Of a stretch of 64,000 nucleotides of DNA, positions 55,451-64,000 are shown one piece after another. The DNA is taken from positions 124,001 through 188,000 of the forward strand of contig JAUJYZ010000301.1 in assembly GCA_033675265.1 (NCBI GenBank). Direction: 5' to 3'. The notes beneath the pieces are model-generated. The model was not told the origin of the DNA. It searched no databases and was given only the letters and a program-made list of their open reading frames with translations. How positions within the stretch are numbered: position 1 is the first letter of the stretch; every line of letters begins with the position of its first letter. The position numbers were made by a program, and so were the translations under genes. Source of the DNA: Actinostola sp. cb2023 (Eukaryota > Cnidaria > Anthozoa > Actiniaria > Actinostolidae).

Positions 55451-57490
55451 TTAAGTAGATGTATTTAATGTCATCAATTCTAATGCACACAAAGCTGAAC
55501 TAGGAAGGTCAGCATTATCTATAGAACAGTTAAATGTCTCATTCATGTAAACATCTAGTAGAGAAGCAGATAAGTTTTCCATTGCTAAATCATCTTCTAA
55601 GATGTAATTCCAGTCACCAAAGTCATCATCATCTTCCAGAGACTCTTGTTGTCCTAATTGGATGTCATTACTTGTATATTCAGATACATCTCCAAAGGTT
55701 TGGCTGACAATTCTCAAAATATTATGTGCATGTTTAATATCCCATATTTCTACATAATTTGTCACATCGTCAATGGTAAACAGTTTATCACAGTTTGTTA
55801 TGACTTGATCTATTTGCAATTCCGAAAAACCAATAAGAAATTTCATATTACTGTTCTTGACATTATAAGTCTGTACCAGTTGCTTTATTAATGACTTATG
55901 GTAGGAATAAAGTGATGTCAAAACCATATCAAGTTGTTCATCAGTAATATCCCTTGATCTTTCACTAACACTTGTGGAGGTCTCCTGTTCTGGATCATAA
56001 GGGAATTTTGTAAGAATTCCACATTCAGGGCTTTTGCATGAGCATTGTTTGGCACATATATCACAACATAAGTGCATGGGACTTGGATTATTAACCTCAG
56101 AAGCTAAATCAAAACTGCTAAGTAAATGCTTTCTCCTGCAGCAATCTGTCTTGAGGTATTCTTTAATATCTTTGCTGACATGATTAAGCATTAATCCCTG
56201 ATAGAGAACAAATGACATACTTTGCTCTCCATCTCTTCCCGCACGCCCACTTTCTTGTATGTAGGATTCAATATTTTTGGATGGGCCAAAATGTATGGTA
56301 CGGTGGACACCTTTGCAATCTATGCCCATCCCAAAAGCAATGGTTGCCACAAGGACACGTATTTCGGAGTCTCTGTCTTGAAATGCTTTAAGTACTAAAT
56401 CTTTATTAGATTCTGGCGTGCATGAATGCAACATCTCCATCAAGACATGTCTCCTGTCATTTAAATCTCCAGTGAACAACTTGTTTCCTAGCATTCCCTT
56501 GATAGTAGAGTATATAAGGGTGCATTGTTTGATTGTTTGACAGTAAATTATAGTACGTGTGGTATGGATGCCTAACTCTTTAAGCTCCTTACCTAACCAT
56601 TGGAAATATGCATTAACTGATTCATCTTTTGGCATATAGCACACAGAATACGCAATGTTTGGCTTACTTGAACTTTCATGTATTATATAAGGATTTTCCA
56701 TCTGTAAACTGTCAATAATTGTCTCCCTGGTATGTTGTAGAGGTTGCAGTTACAGCGATCATCTTCACTGAGGGTGCAAGAGCTCTCAGTTCATGTAGCA
56801 TGGAGTAGGTCTCCCGAAATGCAGCCTTGTTGGTATTATTCGAGGTTCCCCTACAAGTAACATATGAAAGAAAATATATTAAGCTTAAAGTTCTTACACA
56901 TTTTAAAAGTAGTAATTAACTTTAATAAGTACTTTGTCTTGATTGAGGTTCGTTTAATCGATATTCTACTTTACTTAGTAAACATATAAACTTTTTAATA
57001 ACTTGATACAAATTACTAACCATTGCTTTATAACGTGTGCTTCGTCCACTGCGATGCCACACAACTTCGAATTGTAAATAGTGCTAGTCAACAACTTTCT
57101 CCATCGTTCACACTTTAACCAAGCTTCTGGAGTCCCATACACAACCGAGAAGTTTCCCTTTTCAATGTCCTTAATCTCTTCATCTTTTATATCACTTAGG
57201 CTTACTGCTGTTATACCAAGCCGCTGAAGGCTACTCACTTGATCCTTCATTAAACTGACCAGTGGTGAAACAACCACAACTATATGACCAGAAGTATCAG
57301 TGTACATGCTATCGAAAAGCAATGGCAGAGCAAGATATATCATCGACTTTCCACTTCCAGTTGGAAGATTTACAAACATATCCCTTCTTTTTAGCACGAA
57401 TTGGTCCAAGGCTTCGCGTTGATAAATGTTTAACTCCATCAAATTATGTTTCTTGCAAACTAAGTTCACTGCTTCGTCAAACGACGCCAT
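55451..57490 (-). pseudogene. RecQ-type helicase of the Academ-H-like element
   Basis: Exon 1 (57490-57022) starts MASFDEAVNLVCKKHNLMEL, has YQREALDQF, the Walker A NLPTGSGKSMIYLALPL, VVVSPLVSLMKDQ and the DEAH box CGIAVDEAHVIKQW, ending at a GTTAGT donor. Exon 2 starts at 56850 (GTSNNTNKAAFRETY, MIAVTATST), shifts frame once near 56745, then gives TIIYCQTIKQ, VLVATIAFGMGIDCKGV and YIQESGRAGRDGEQS (motifs V and VI) and a Cys-rich RecQ zinc region (CCRRKHLL, LCCDICAKQC). A long acidic tail follows. A 3'-5' helicase that could unwind ends during transposition. Only one visible lesion. Confidence 0.85.
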
Positions 57491-60104
57491 TTTGTTTCAC
57501 CAAAATCGCGCGAAATGTTGGCCAATCAGGGTCGAGCTACCAGATTACAGTAGGCTAACTGTGATTGGACAGAGAATGGGAAAGGAATGTAGCGCTCCAT
57601 TGAGCAGGCGTTAGTGGAGAGGGAGTCTGGGGACCGAAACGAAAGACGGCTGCAAAGGAGGCTACATAGATGGTCGATCAGATTACAGCAAAATACGAAT
57701 TTTGTTTAAACAACGTTTATACGAAATTCCACCCATTCAAGCAAGTATGAATTCTGTTTAGTATTATATTTTATGATAAAAACTATTATTTCATGCCGCA
57801 AAAGTTTTATTCGAAGGGCAGTAGCGTGACTTGCAGCAGTTACATTGCGTTACATAATTGGCTTGTCAACAAAGTGGAGCATCGTGTCAAAATATCCGAA
57901 CTCTTCATGATAAAGCGCCAGTTTGAACTAGAAATCAGTGCAATTGTTTGTAAATCTTATTTGGAGCAAACTCTAAGCATTTTAGAGTGAAGAACCACAA
58001 TTTTCGGAAACGGTGTTTATTTTATCAATGAATATGCTAATTGTCACTATTTTAGGAGCTTATGTGGCTGAAATAGCTCAAATATGGTTGAAAATAACTC
58101 TTATTAACTCCAAGATTGTTATCAGTTGGCAGCGATCAACTAAAAGTGCAAGATAGTCGTGTTTTGGAATTAAGTTTTGTGTTTTCACGACAAAAATGTC
58201 CGCCACAGGACGAAAATTATGCTAATTTTGGCAGTCCCAAGCATAATAGTTTTATTTTTCAAAAATGCTACATTGAATTCCCAAGCTTGAAACTTTCTAA
58301 ACTGAAAGAGCAAACGTGAAGCTTTCCTGGGACATGGCGTTTTCTTCAAAAATTTATGTACCAGATTCCTTTTTCGTATCTCAAACATTGCCTATATTTC
58401 AACGTTCCGTTCATGGCGCTCAGTATACCTTTTTAAAACCAAATTTGAAAAACAACTACAGAAGTTACAGAAAAATAAATTATCCAGTAGAAAAGACCAT
58501 GAAACGTTTATTCAGTGTACTGAATGTCATTGTTGTAGAGCTAGAGGTGAACACACACTGACTGTTCAAAGTTGGCTTATTATTTAGCAGAACATTTTCG
58601 GTCGACAGACGGGTTTTTAAAAACTGGAAATTTCTCCTAAAATAAAAATCGCTGGAACTTTTTAGTATTTTTCCCTAAAATAGGTCATCGAAAGGAATGA
58701 TATGGTGAAAGAAAATTAAATTCGATTTTTTTGAGTTGATGAAATAGTCTCGATCCTTGCTGGCATCCACTCTTAAATGCCTAATTAGGGCATTATTACT
58801 GTGCCTGCTAATCTTATAAATATAATTTTAGCCACCGCCACTATTTAATAGTCAAGAACATAATGTTGAATGTTGTCGAAAATAACAAGCAATAACATAT
58901 ATATCATCACATGTACCATCACTCAGTTGCAGAACATAAGCCAATAATTTTTATTGTACCATCACTCAGTTGCAGAACATAAGCCAATAATTTTTATTGA
59001 ATACAACAAAAAACTCCAATGTAATGATTTTAAAATTATATATTTTCAAAGATCATACAAGTTTGTACATTCAAGTTCTTGACGTTAAGGACCTACAGTA
59101 CCTAAAAGAAAAACAATACATAAAATTGTCGTTAAAAAATTACTCATGTCGCTGATGAACTTAAAGATAAACAATGTTATTGTTACTGTACAGCATTATA
59201 TATGTAGTGTCATTTGCTAGATTTACAAGAGCAAAATATATTTAAAGTGTATATGACACGAAATTTTTTATTTTGAAAATCGATTATATGTGAACTGAAT
59301 AGTGGGATGTTTCAGTATTTTGTGATTTGAGCTTCGTATTTGCGAGTTATGCTAATTCGGTGACGTCAGATTGTTTTTTTCCATAACTTATTTCTATTAT
59401 TTCAAGTAGTATTCTTTTCTGAAATAGAAAAAAAAGTTCAACATCATTTATATAAGCTGTAGAAAACTTTTTGCCAGATTAAAAATGTCAATAATTTGCA
59501 CAAGGACGCTTTTGTATAATAAATTAAAAACAATCTGACGTCACCAAATTACAATATCACGATTTCAAACCTTTATAACTCGCAAATGCGAAGCTCAAAT
59601 CACAAAATACTGTACCATCCCACTATTCACTTCATATATAATCGATTTTCAAGATAAAAAAATTCGTGTCATATACACTTTAACGATGAGTTAAATCTTA
59701 CAACATGGAACCCCTAAAATTACTGTAGGGCATAAATAAAGAGGAGATATTTCAGAGAAACTTACCATCTTTTAAATCGAGTGTTCTTCATGGAAGTACC
59801 GAAGTATATTTCACGATCGATAGCAGAAGTCTGTTGCTTTTTCCTTTAAAAAATACACCATGGAGGCCTATTTCTTTCCCAACCATATCTAACAACAAAC
59901 TCAATTAACTGTTTCACCATTCTTCACCAAAAAAGTATTTTACTCGTTCATTTTCCCGTCAGTTTCGCTGAACAAATAATTGCTCTAAGACCTCACCGCA
60001 TGTTTATACACGACGCCATTTTGTTTCACATTTATGCGCTAAACCGCTGGCCAATTTGTCTGGCGAACGTGCCGTTTTTTCGATTGTCTGGGCCCGCCGT
60101 GTGA

Positions 60105-60345
60105 ATACAAAGAGATGAAAGAATGTTTGGAAATCTTTGTCAAAGACCTCTTCAATTCCATGAGTTTTTACAAGATGAGAGAACTATGCAACGAAGTCTC
60201 CGCCTCCTGCACGAGCAAACAATTTTTGTTCGTGACAAAAAACTGTACTTCAGTACTATTGCAAGAGCATTGTCAGTGGAGTGCTTTATTAAAAAAAGAT
60301 ATCAACACCTATCCTTGGGAACAAATGTTGAAAGAAGAGAAGTAA
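60105..60345 (+). pseudogene. Unrecognised ORF of the outermost element, 3' half
   Basis: Continues the frame of 36536-36957 after removal of the CACTA-like copy: EYKEMKECLEIFVKDLFNSM, YKMRELCNEVSAS, LLQEHCQWSALLKKD and YPWEQMLKEEK, then TAA. Helical, charged, no known domain. In another frame just downstream (about 60380-60560) there is protein-like sequence (ALHVMLEKRYCNTKAEAN) that may be a further exon or a shifted continuation. Confidence 0.5.
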
Positions 60346-60559
60346 TATTGTTTTCCCGATATTGATGGTGGAATTACAGTACTAAGGTTTCCGTACGTGG
60401 TATTTACTGCATCGGGTTCCTACGATTTAAAAATTTTGGAAACAGGGGGGACAATTCTCGAGCTCTTCATGTGATGCTCGAGAAGCGCTATTGCAACACA
60501 AAAGCAGAAGCCAATACTCTTTTGAAAACAGTGGCACCAAAAAACTATTTCAGCACTTA

Positions 60560-61149
60560 ACTGTATTCGAAAGTAAGATTTTCAAACCAAAAATCAAAAC
60601 AATCATAACGCAGGAAGGAAAGAACTCTTTAGTTTGAACTGTTTGATATCTTTATGATTAGTTTTTGTAACTTACTGAATGTTTGATCTCGATTGATTAA
60701 ACTTCAAATTGAATGTAAATATTCACCAGTATATTTTGTAAATAAAATTTGTTATACACCTCAAGCGACTATACTTCTTATAATCACATTTTAAGTTGTA
60801 ATATGGTTTTAATGCTCAGTTCACTGATTACAATTAATGAAAAGCTGGGGTTCTTGTTTTGGGCAAGTCTGGGTAAGGCCTTTGTTCTTCCTCGATTGTT
60901 TTGGTTCACTGGAACACATAAATAAGAAGAGTTCAAAACTGCATAGTTCAAAAACAAACATTCATTCAACACAACAAATTATAAGTCAGAATTATTCGCT
61001 ATTGGTGATCGAAAAGCAACGCATTGAATCTCAAAGCAAGAAAACTGTACCAAAGAAAACGATTTTCAAACCAACTTAAGAGCAAGCTAATTATTTCACA
61101 AACTTTGGTAATTGCTTGTATTGTTTAAAAGCGGCAAATTGATAATGCC
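60560..61149. other. Non-coding right part of the outermost element
   Basis: Short open frames only. No domain or internal repeat recognised before the 21-bp tandem array. Confidence 0.5.
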
Positions 61150-61219
61150 GATCAAAGCCCGATATGGCCCGATCAAAGCCCGATATGGCCCGATCAAAGC
61201 CCGATATGGCCCGATCAAG
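61150..61219. repeat. 21-bp tandem repeat, 3.3 units
   Basis: Unit starts GATCAAAGCCCGATATGGCC; three identical copies and a partial one, just inside the right TIR of the outermost element. The left end has no such array. Confidence 0.9.
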
Positions 61220-61481
61220 GCACATCAATTATTCATATTTAGCACACATATATTATAGAGTCATTAATTATTTATATTTAGCCCTAATAGTACCTTGGCA
61301 CATTAGCTCGAATATATTATAACCCTCCTCCTACTAAGTGCACCTACTCATTAACAAATCCTCCCCACTTTCCTCCCCCTAAATTAATTAAAACCTCCCC
61401 CTGCCAGGCCTCACTTCCATGTCCACCTACTTCCACCTACTAATTAGTAAAACCACCTACCAAACGGGGGTCGTGCGGTCC

Positions 61482-61882
61482 AGTAGATAGTGGTGGCCGA
61501 TTCTGACGCATTACCCGGAAAATACAAAAAAAAATTTCAATCACTAAATAACAGGGGTGGAAGCCTCATATCTCATCCACAACGGCCTCCAAAACATACA
61601 CCCAATTTTGGAATCATTTTAATTCAACATTTTTCCCTATGTATTATTTTATTCGATCATTTGCAAGCTGTTATAAGCAAAATAAATCAATCGCTTGGAC
61701 TTCATTATAGGTTGCATACTAGGATTAGCTACTTTGAATCAAAATTCAACTATTGACATGCGATGTTTAAAGCTGGGTATCTAGAAGAGGGTCATAGTGA
61801 GGTTAAACAGCGCTGTATGATCTTATTCTTGTATGTCTAGGGATGATGGGTCTAGGTGTAATTTTTCATGAAATAAAAAAAA
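61482..61882. other. Boundary zone between transposon nest and virus-like genes
   Basis: An 88-codon open frame (61490-61756) without known domain and AT-rich sequence. I cannot say where the virus-like element begins. Confidence 0.4.
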
Positions 61883-61917
61883 TCTCAATTTTGGCTTAAG
61901 GAAATGGTTCTTTAGTA
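61883..61917 (+). promoter_or_regulatory. Promoter-like block, copy 1
   Basis: Starts TCTCAATTTTGGCTTAAGGA and ends GGTTCTTTAGTA, preceded by eight A. It lies 11 bp before the ATG at 61929. It differs from copy 2 at one of 35 positions, while the sequence on either side is unrelated. Confidence 0.65.
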
Positions 61918-61928
61918 TAATATAAAAT

Positions 61929-62243
61929 ATGAACCCAGAAGATTTAATTGTTGGAAAAATTTTAGTGGAAGCCCCTTATTTGTGTGGTGGGCTATATCAC
62001 TTTTATCGGATAAAAAAGGTGAGTCCTAAAACAATTATTTTAGACTCTGTAGAGGTTAGATACACATATTTACCTAGAGAAAATTATTTAAACCCAGATG
62101 GTGAACCACGTTGGGAAGCATTGGTTAGTGAAGTAACTGATTTGGTTTTCACTTCTTTTAGAATCCATAAAAGAATTGCTTGTTCTGAATATGAGCTATA
62201 TAATCCAAATAAACAATATGTCCGGGATGTTTATGATGATTAA
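61929..62243 (+). CDS. Small hypothetical protein of virus-like cluster
   Basis: 104 residues, intronless, starting MNPEDLIVGKILVEAPY. Contains GLYHFYRIKKVSPKTIILDS, a beta-rich pattern of a small SH3-like or translation-protein-like barrel, and a Tyr/Asp-rich tail ending NKQYVRDVYDD. I do not recognise the family. Start supported by the promoter-like block 11 bp upstream and a purine-rich context. The next gene follows after 60 bp on the same strand with the same upstream block, so the two are likely expressed together but from separate promoters. Unlike everything else in the window it shows no stops or frameshifts. Confidence 0.6.
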   Translation: MNPEDLIVGKILVEAPYLCGGLYHFYRIKKVSPKTIILDSVEVRYTYLPRENYLNPDGEPRWEALVSEVTDLVFTSFRIHKRIACSEYELYNPNKQYVRDVYDD

Positions 62244-62261
62244 TTATTTCAGGTAAAAAAA

Positions 62262-62296
62262 TCTCAATTTTGGCTTAAGGATATGGTTCTTTAGTA
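62262..62296 (+). promoter_or_regulatory. Promoter-like block, copy 2
   Basis: Same 35 bases as 61883-61917 except T for A at position 21, preceded by seven A and ending 7 bp before the ATG at 62304. It fills almost the whole intergenic gap. Confidence 0.65.
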
Positions 62297-62303
62297 ATGT
62301 ATA

Positions 62304-62948
62304 ATGTCAGAGAAAGTTCTAAATAAAGTTTTTATTGATGAGAAGTCATATAATATTCATCCGATTTTTAATCTATATGCAGCTAGTAAGGATGGTTTTA
62401 TTGTGCATTTAATAAAACAAAATCCTATGAAAGGGAATATTACTAATACTGGATATTTGAGGGTTAGTGTTAGAAAGCATGGTGATAGTAATAAAAAGAT
62501 GTATCATGCCCACCACTTTATCTGGGAGTGTTATAACGGATTAATCCAAGATGATAAGGTTATTGATCATGTCAATAATATAAAAGATGACAATAGGATA
62601 TCTAATTTACAGTTAGTTACTCAACAAGAGAATTGTAAGAAATCTGCTGTAAATAGAGATTACTCCTTTAATAAAAATAATCATAAGAATAAGCATTGTG
62701 TCAAGGCTACTAATATTGATAATGGGGGTGAAGAGTCTTACTATAATAGTATGCATGCGGCTCAACAACATTTATGTATTAATGCCGGGATTATTAAAAT
62801 GGTATGTGAGGGATTAAATCGTTGTAAAACTGGAATTTCAAAGAAGGATAATCAGAGGTATAAATTCACGTATATTTCACAGGAACAGTTACCAGAAGGT
62901 TATTATAAATCTGCTAATATAAGACCAAAAAAAGAAAAAGAAGGATAA
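62304..62948 (+). CDS. HNH endonuclease with NUMOD/IENR-like tail
   Basis: 214 residues. N-terminal beta segment (YNIHPIFNLYAASKDGFIVH) typical of NUMOD4-HNH proteins, then the HNH core: YHAHHFIWECYNGLI, KVIDHVNNIKDDNRISNL, QLVTQQENCKK at about residues 70-120, with the metal-binding His and Asn present. The C-terminal half (YYNSMHAAQQHLCINAGIIK, GISKKDNQRYKFTY) resembles the NUMOD1/IENR1 DNA-binding repeat of homing endonucleases. It would nick or cut DNA at a specific site. Such genes are common in phages, giant viruses and related elements. Intronless and undamaged. Start set by the promoter-like block 7 bp upstream. Confidence 0.8.
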   Translation: MSEKVLNKVFIDEKSYNIHPIFNLYAASKDGFIVHLIKQNPMKGNITNTGYLRVSVRKHGDSNKKMYHAHHFIWECYNGLIQDDKVIDHVNNIKDDNRISNLQLVTQQENCKKSAVNRDYSFNKNNHKNKHCVKATNIDNGGEESYYNSMHAAQQHLCINAGIIKMVCEGLNRCKTGISKKDNQRYKFTYISQEQLPEGYYKSANIRPKKEKEG

Positions 62949-62980
62949 CTGTGAATAGTTTATAGTTTATATTTTATGGA

Positions 62981-63012
62981 TACATAATTGGTTTTTATCA
63001 ATCAATTATGTA
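62981..63012. terminator. Hairpin between convergent genes
   Basis: TACATAATTG and its exact inverse CAATTATGTA with a 12-base loop, 33 bp after the HNH stop and 67 bp before the stop of the opposite gene. Hairpins at 3' ends mark transcript ends in mimivirus-type viruses and virophages; the role here is inferred. Confidence 0.5.
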
Positions 63013-63078
63013 ATTTGAGAAGGCCACAAGACCGGCACAGCTGTACCGTGGCGTCATAGCACACCAGTGTTGAGGCGT

Positions 63079-63996
63079 TTATCGAAACATATACCAAGCA
63101 AGACCGGCCGCTCCAATTGTTATAACAGCTAAATTAGTTTCATGTCTTTTAGATGATTGGGAAGGTTTTACATTTGGTTTATCTGATTTATTTGAAATAT
63201 CTGGTTTATCATTCTGATGCGGTAGTTTAAGCTTTGAATGACCCATGTTATTATCTTTTATACCTACCGATTTTGTTTCAGCATTAATATCATTCACACC
63301 AAATTTCATATCAACAGAAGCTCTTACCAATTTATTATTGTATCCAAGAACTGAATTATTATTGATAACAAGACTAGATGGTAGTAGCCAACAGCCTACA
63401 GCAATAGCCATATCTAGTTTTTCTTTTGATTGTTGAATAGCTAGTTGATATCTCTGTATACTTTTAGAAATGTCTGTCTCAACAATAGATGATTCAAATA
63501 GTTGTAAGAATACTGTTTGCGTCTCTTGTGCAGAACCAGAATTACCAATAATGCTTGATCGTGTTTGTACTTGAGCACCCAGAATACAATACACAAACGC
63601 CTCAATCGATTGATTTAATCGTGATAGTCCGGCTCTGGTTAAACCATTTGATTCATTTAGCATAAAATATAGATACGGATGCTTTTCCAACGGGCTTATA
63701 TGATCTAAAGTATAACCACCCCAAGAACCATCTTCATCCATAAACTTGAAGGCACCATTGGGCCATTTATTTGTATACTTACCATCCAATTCTTTGTCAT
63801 ACGCTTCTGTAACATCATCAACCTCATCAAATATTTTCTTATAAATCCGGCCTAAACCACCATTCTCATCCCCTGTAAATCGAAAATCGCTGTTTCTAGA
63901 AATATTAAATTCACGACAAGCTTTGTCATAACCAGCCTTATTATATTTATTATCAATATTCGTAAAGTATTGATCTCCAGGTAGTGGAATATTCAT
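63079..63996 (-). CDS. Hypothetical protein with C-terminal membrane anchor, virus-like cluster
   Basis: 305 residues from the Met at 63996; the window ends 4 bp upstream so an earlier start cannot be excluded. Starts MNIPLPGDQYFTNIDNKYNK; contains a Gly/Asp-rich part (GDENGGLGRIYKKIFDEVDD, DEDGSWGGYTLDH), a mostly helical middle (QRYQLAIQQSKEKLDMAIAV), a Lys/Ser/Pro-rich linker and a C-terminal hydrophobic stretch NLAVITIGAAGLAWYMFR that would be a tail anchor. Family not recognised; a virion-associated or membrane protein of a Polinton-like or adintovirus-like element is my guess. No lesions. Convergent with the HNH gene. Confidence 0.55.
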   Translation of the reverse strand: MNIPLPGDQYFTNIDNKYNKAGYDKACREFNISRNSDFRFTGDENGGLGRIYKKIFDEVDDVTEAYDKELDGKYTNKWPNGAFKFMDEDGSWGGYTLDHISPLEKHPYLYFMLNESNGLTRAGLSRLNQSIEAFVYCILGAQVQTRSSIIGNSGSAQETQTVFLQLFESSIVETDISKSIQRYQLAIQQSKEKLDMAIAVGCWLLPSSLVINNNSVLGYNNKLVRASVDMKFGVNDINAETKSVGIKDNNMGHSKLKLPHQNDKPDISNKSDKPNVKPSQSSKRHETNLAVITIGAAGLAWYMFR

Positions 63997-64000
63997 CTGT

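Larger units (their letters stand above)
50528..57664. mobile_element. Academ-H-like DNA transposon, 7.14 kb
   Basis: TIRs start TAGCCTCCTTTGCAGCCG and extend about 85 bp with a few differences. Exact 9-bp duplication CATAGATGG (50519-50527, 57665-57673). Coding content is a multi-exon DUF6589-type protein on plus and a RecQ helicase on minus, converging. Helicase-bearing Academ elements (Academ-H) with 9-10 bp duplications are, as I recall, the matching group. Confidence 0.8.
39292..58772. mobile_element. TTAA-flanked fold-back element (about 1.84 kb plus nested insertions)
   Basis: Ends GAGTGGATGCCAG and inverse, flanked by TTAA (39288-39291, 58773-58776). Arms of about 700 bp: 39292-39553 plus 50052-50490 on the left pair with 58772-58070 on the right. 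The left arm was split by the two TTAA elements at 39554-50051. The unsplit right arm reads CAGTACACTGAATAAACG where the left has GTACACTTAA[insertions]TTAATAAACG. The centre received the Academ-H-like element. No coding capacity of its own. Confidence 0.8.
36958..60101. mobile_element. CACTA-like non-autonomous element, copy B (interrupted)
   Basis: Ends CACGGCGGGCCC and inverse, 3-bp duplication TGA (36955-36957, 60102-60104). About 5.5 kb once the nested elements are removed. Homologous to copy A at both ends; copy A lacks the TTAA fold-back at 39292. The insertion split the ORF of the outer element. AT-rich and non-coding outside the nested elements (37.1-39.3 and 58.8-60.1 kb); an inverted pair at about 59240-59690 (TGACACGAAATTTTTTATTT and inverse) is a further fold-back. 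Confidence 0.8.
35946..61481. mobile_element. Outermost transposon of the nest
   Basis: Inverted ends GGACCGCACGACCCCCG continue as an imperfect inverted repeat of about 210-260 bp (35946-36155 against about 61220-61481), including GTAGGTGGTTTT and ATTTAGCCCTAATAGTACC blocks. Subtracting the CACTA-like insertion leaves about 2.4 kb with a single ORF split at 36957/60105. Flanks (TATAGGAG left, AGTAGATA right) do not give a clear duplication. I cannot place it in a known superfamily. Confidence 0.75.

Overview
The window looks like a repeat-rich chromosome segment of an animal, probably an early-branching aquatic invertebrate such as a sponge or cnidarian. It is AT-rich, has spliced transposon genes with GT-AG introns, and carries a TE repertoire common in those genomes: Penelope-like, Helitron with APE endonuclease and RPA, ISL2EU, Kolobok-like, IS3EU-like, Academ-H-like, CACTA-like, many MITEs. 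The lineage is an inference. I found no clear host housekeeping gene, rRNA or tRNA. Nearly every recognisable ORF belongs to a mobile element, and most are broken.

Layout. 1-3.4 kb: relics of LTR retrotransposons on the minus strand (a BEL/Pao scrap, a Ty3/gypsy pol-gag, a second gag). 4-24.9 kb: remains of a minus-strand Helitron (last helicase motif, APE-type endonuclease, RPA-like genes), interrupted by a 2.8 kb fold-back element with two hammerhead-like motifs (9367-12134), a 985 bp TA-flanked MITE (12196-13180), a 1450 bp TTAA-flanked element (14121-15570) and a complete 5.7 kb ISL2EU-type element (18685-24355) sitting inside the endonuclease ORF. 26.2-30.7 kb: a strong hairpin, a hammerhead candidate, and a CACTA-like copy inside another inverted-repeat element. 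30.7-34.6 kb: head-to-head Penelope-like fragments, a piggyBac relic and an OB-fold fragment.

35.9-61.5 kb is a single 25.5 kb nest of transposons. The outermost element (TIR GGACCGCACGACCCCCG) holds an unrecognised ORF that is split by a CACTA-like copy (3-bp TSD TGA). That copy holds a TTAA fold-back (39292-58772). The fold-back holds (a) a 622 bp near-palindrome and a 9.9 kb Kolobok-like element placed side by side at one TTAA, the latter itself holding a 4.1 kb IS3EU-like element (6-bp TSD TATTTA), and (b) a 7.1 kb Academ-H-like element (9-bp TSD CATAGATGG) with a DUF6589-type protein and a RecQ helicase. Each level is supported by TIRs, most by target duplications, and one by recovery of an open reading frame.

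61.9-64 kb is different: compact intronless genes (a 104-aa unknown, an HNH endonuclease with NUMOD/IENR-like tail, and a convergent 305-aa protein with a C-terminal membrane segment). Two of them share a 35-bp promoter-like block within 11 bp of the start codon, and a hairpin lies between the convergent genes. This looks like the edge of an integrated virus-like or Polinton-like element and is the best candidate for something undescribed.
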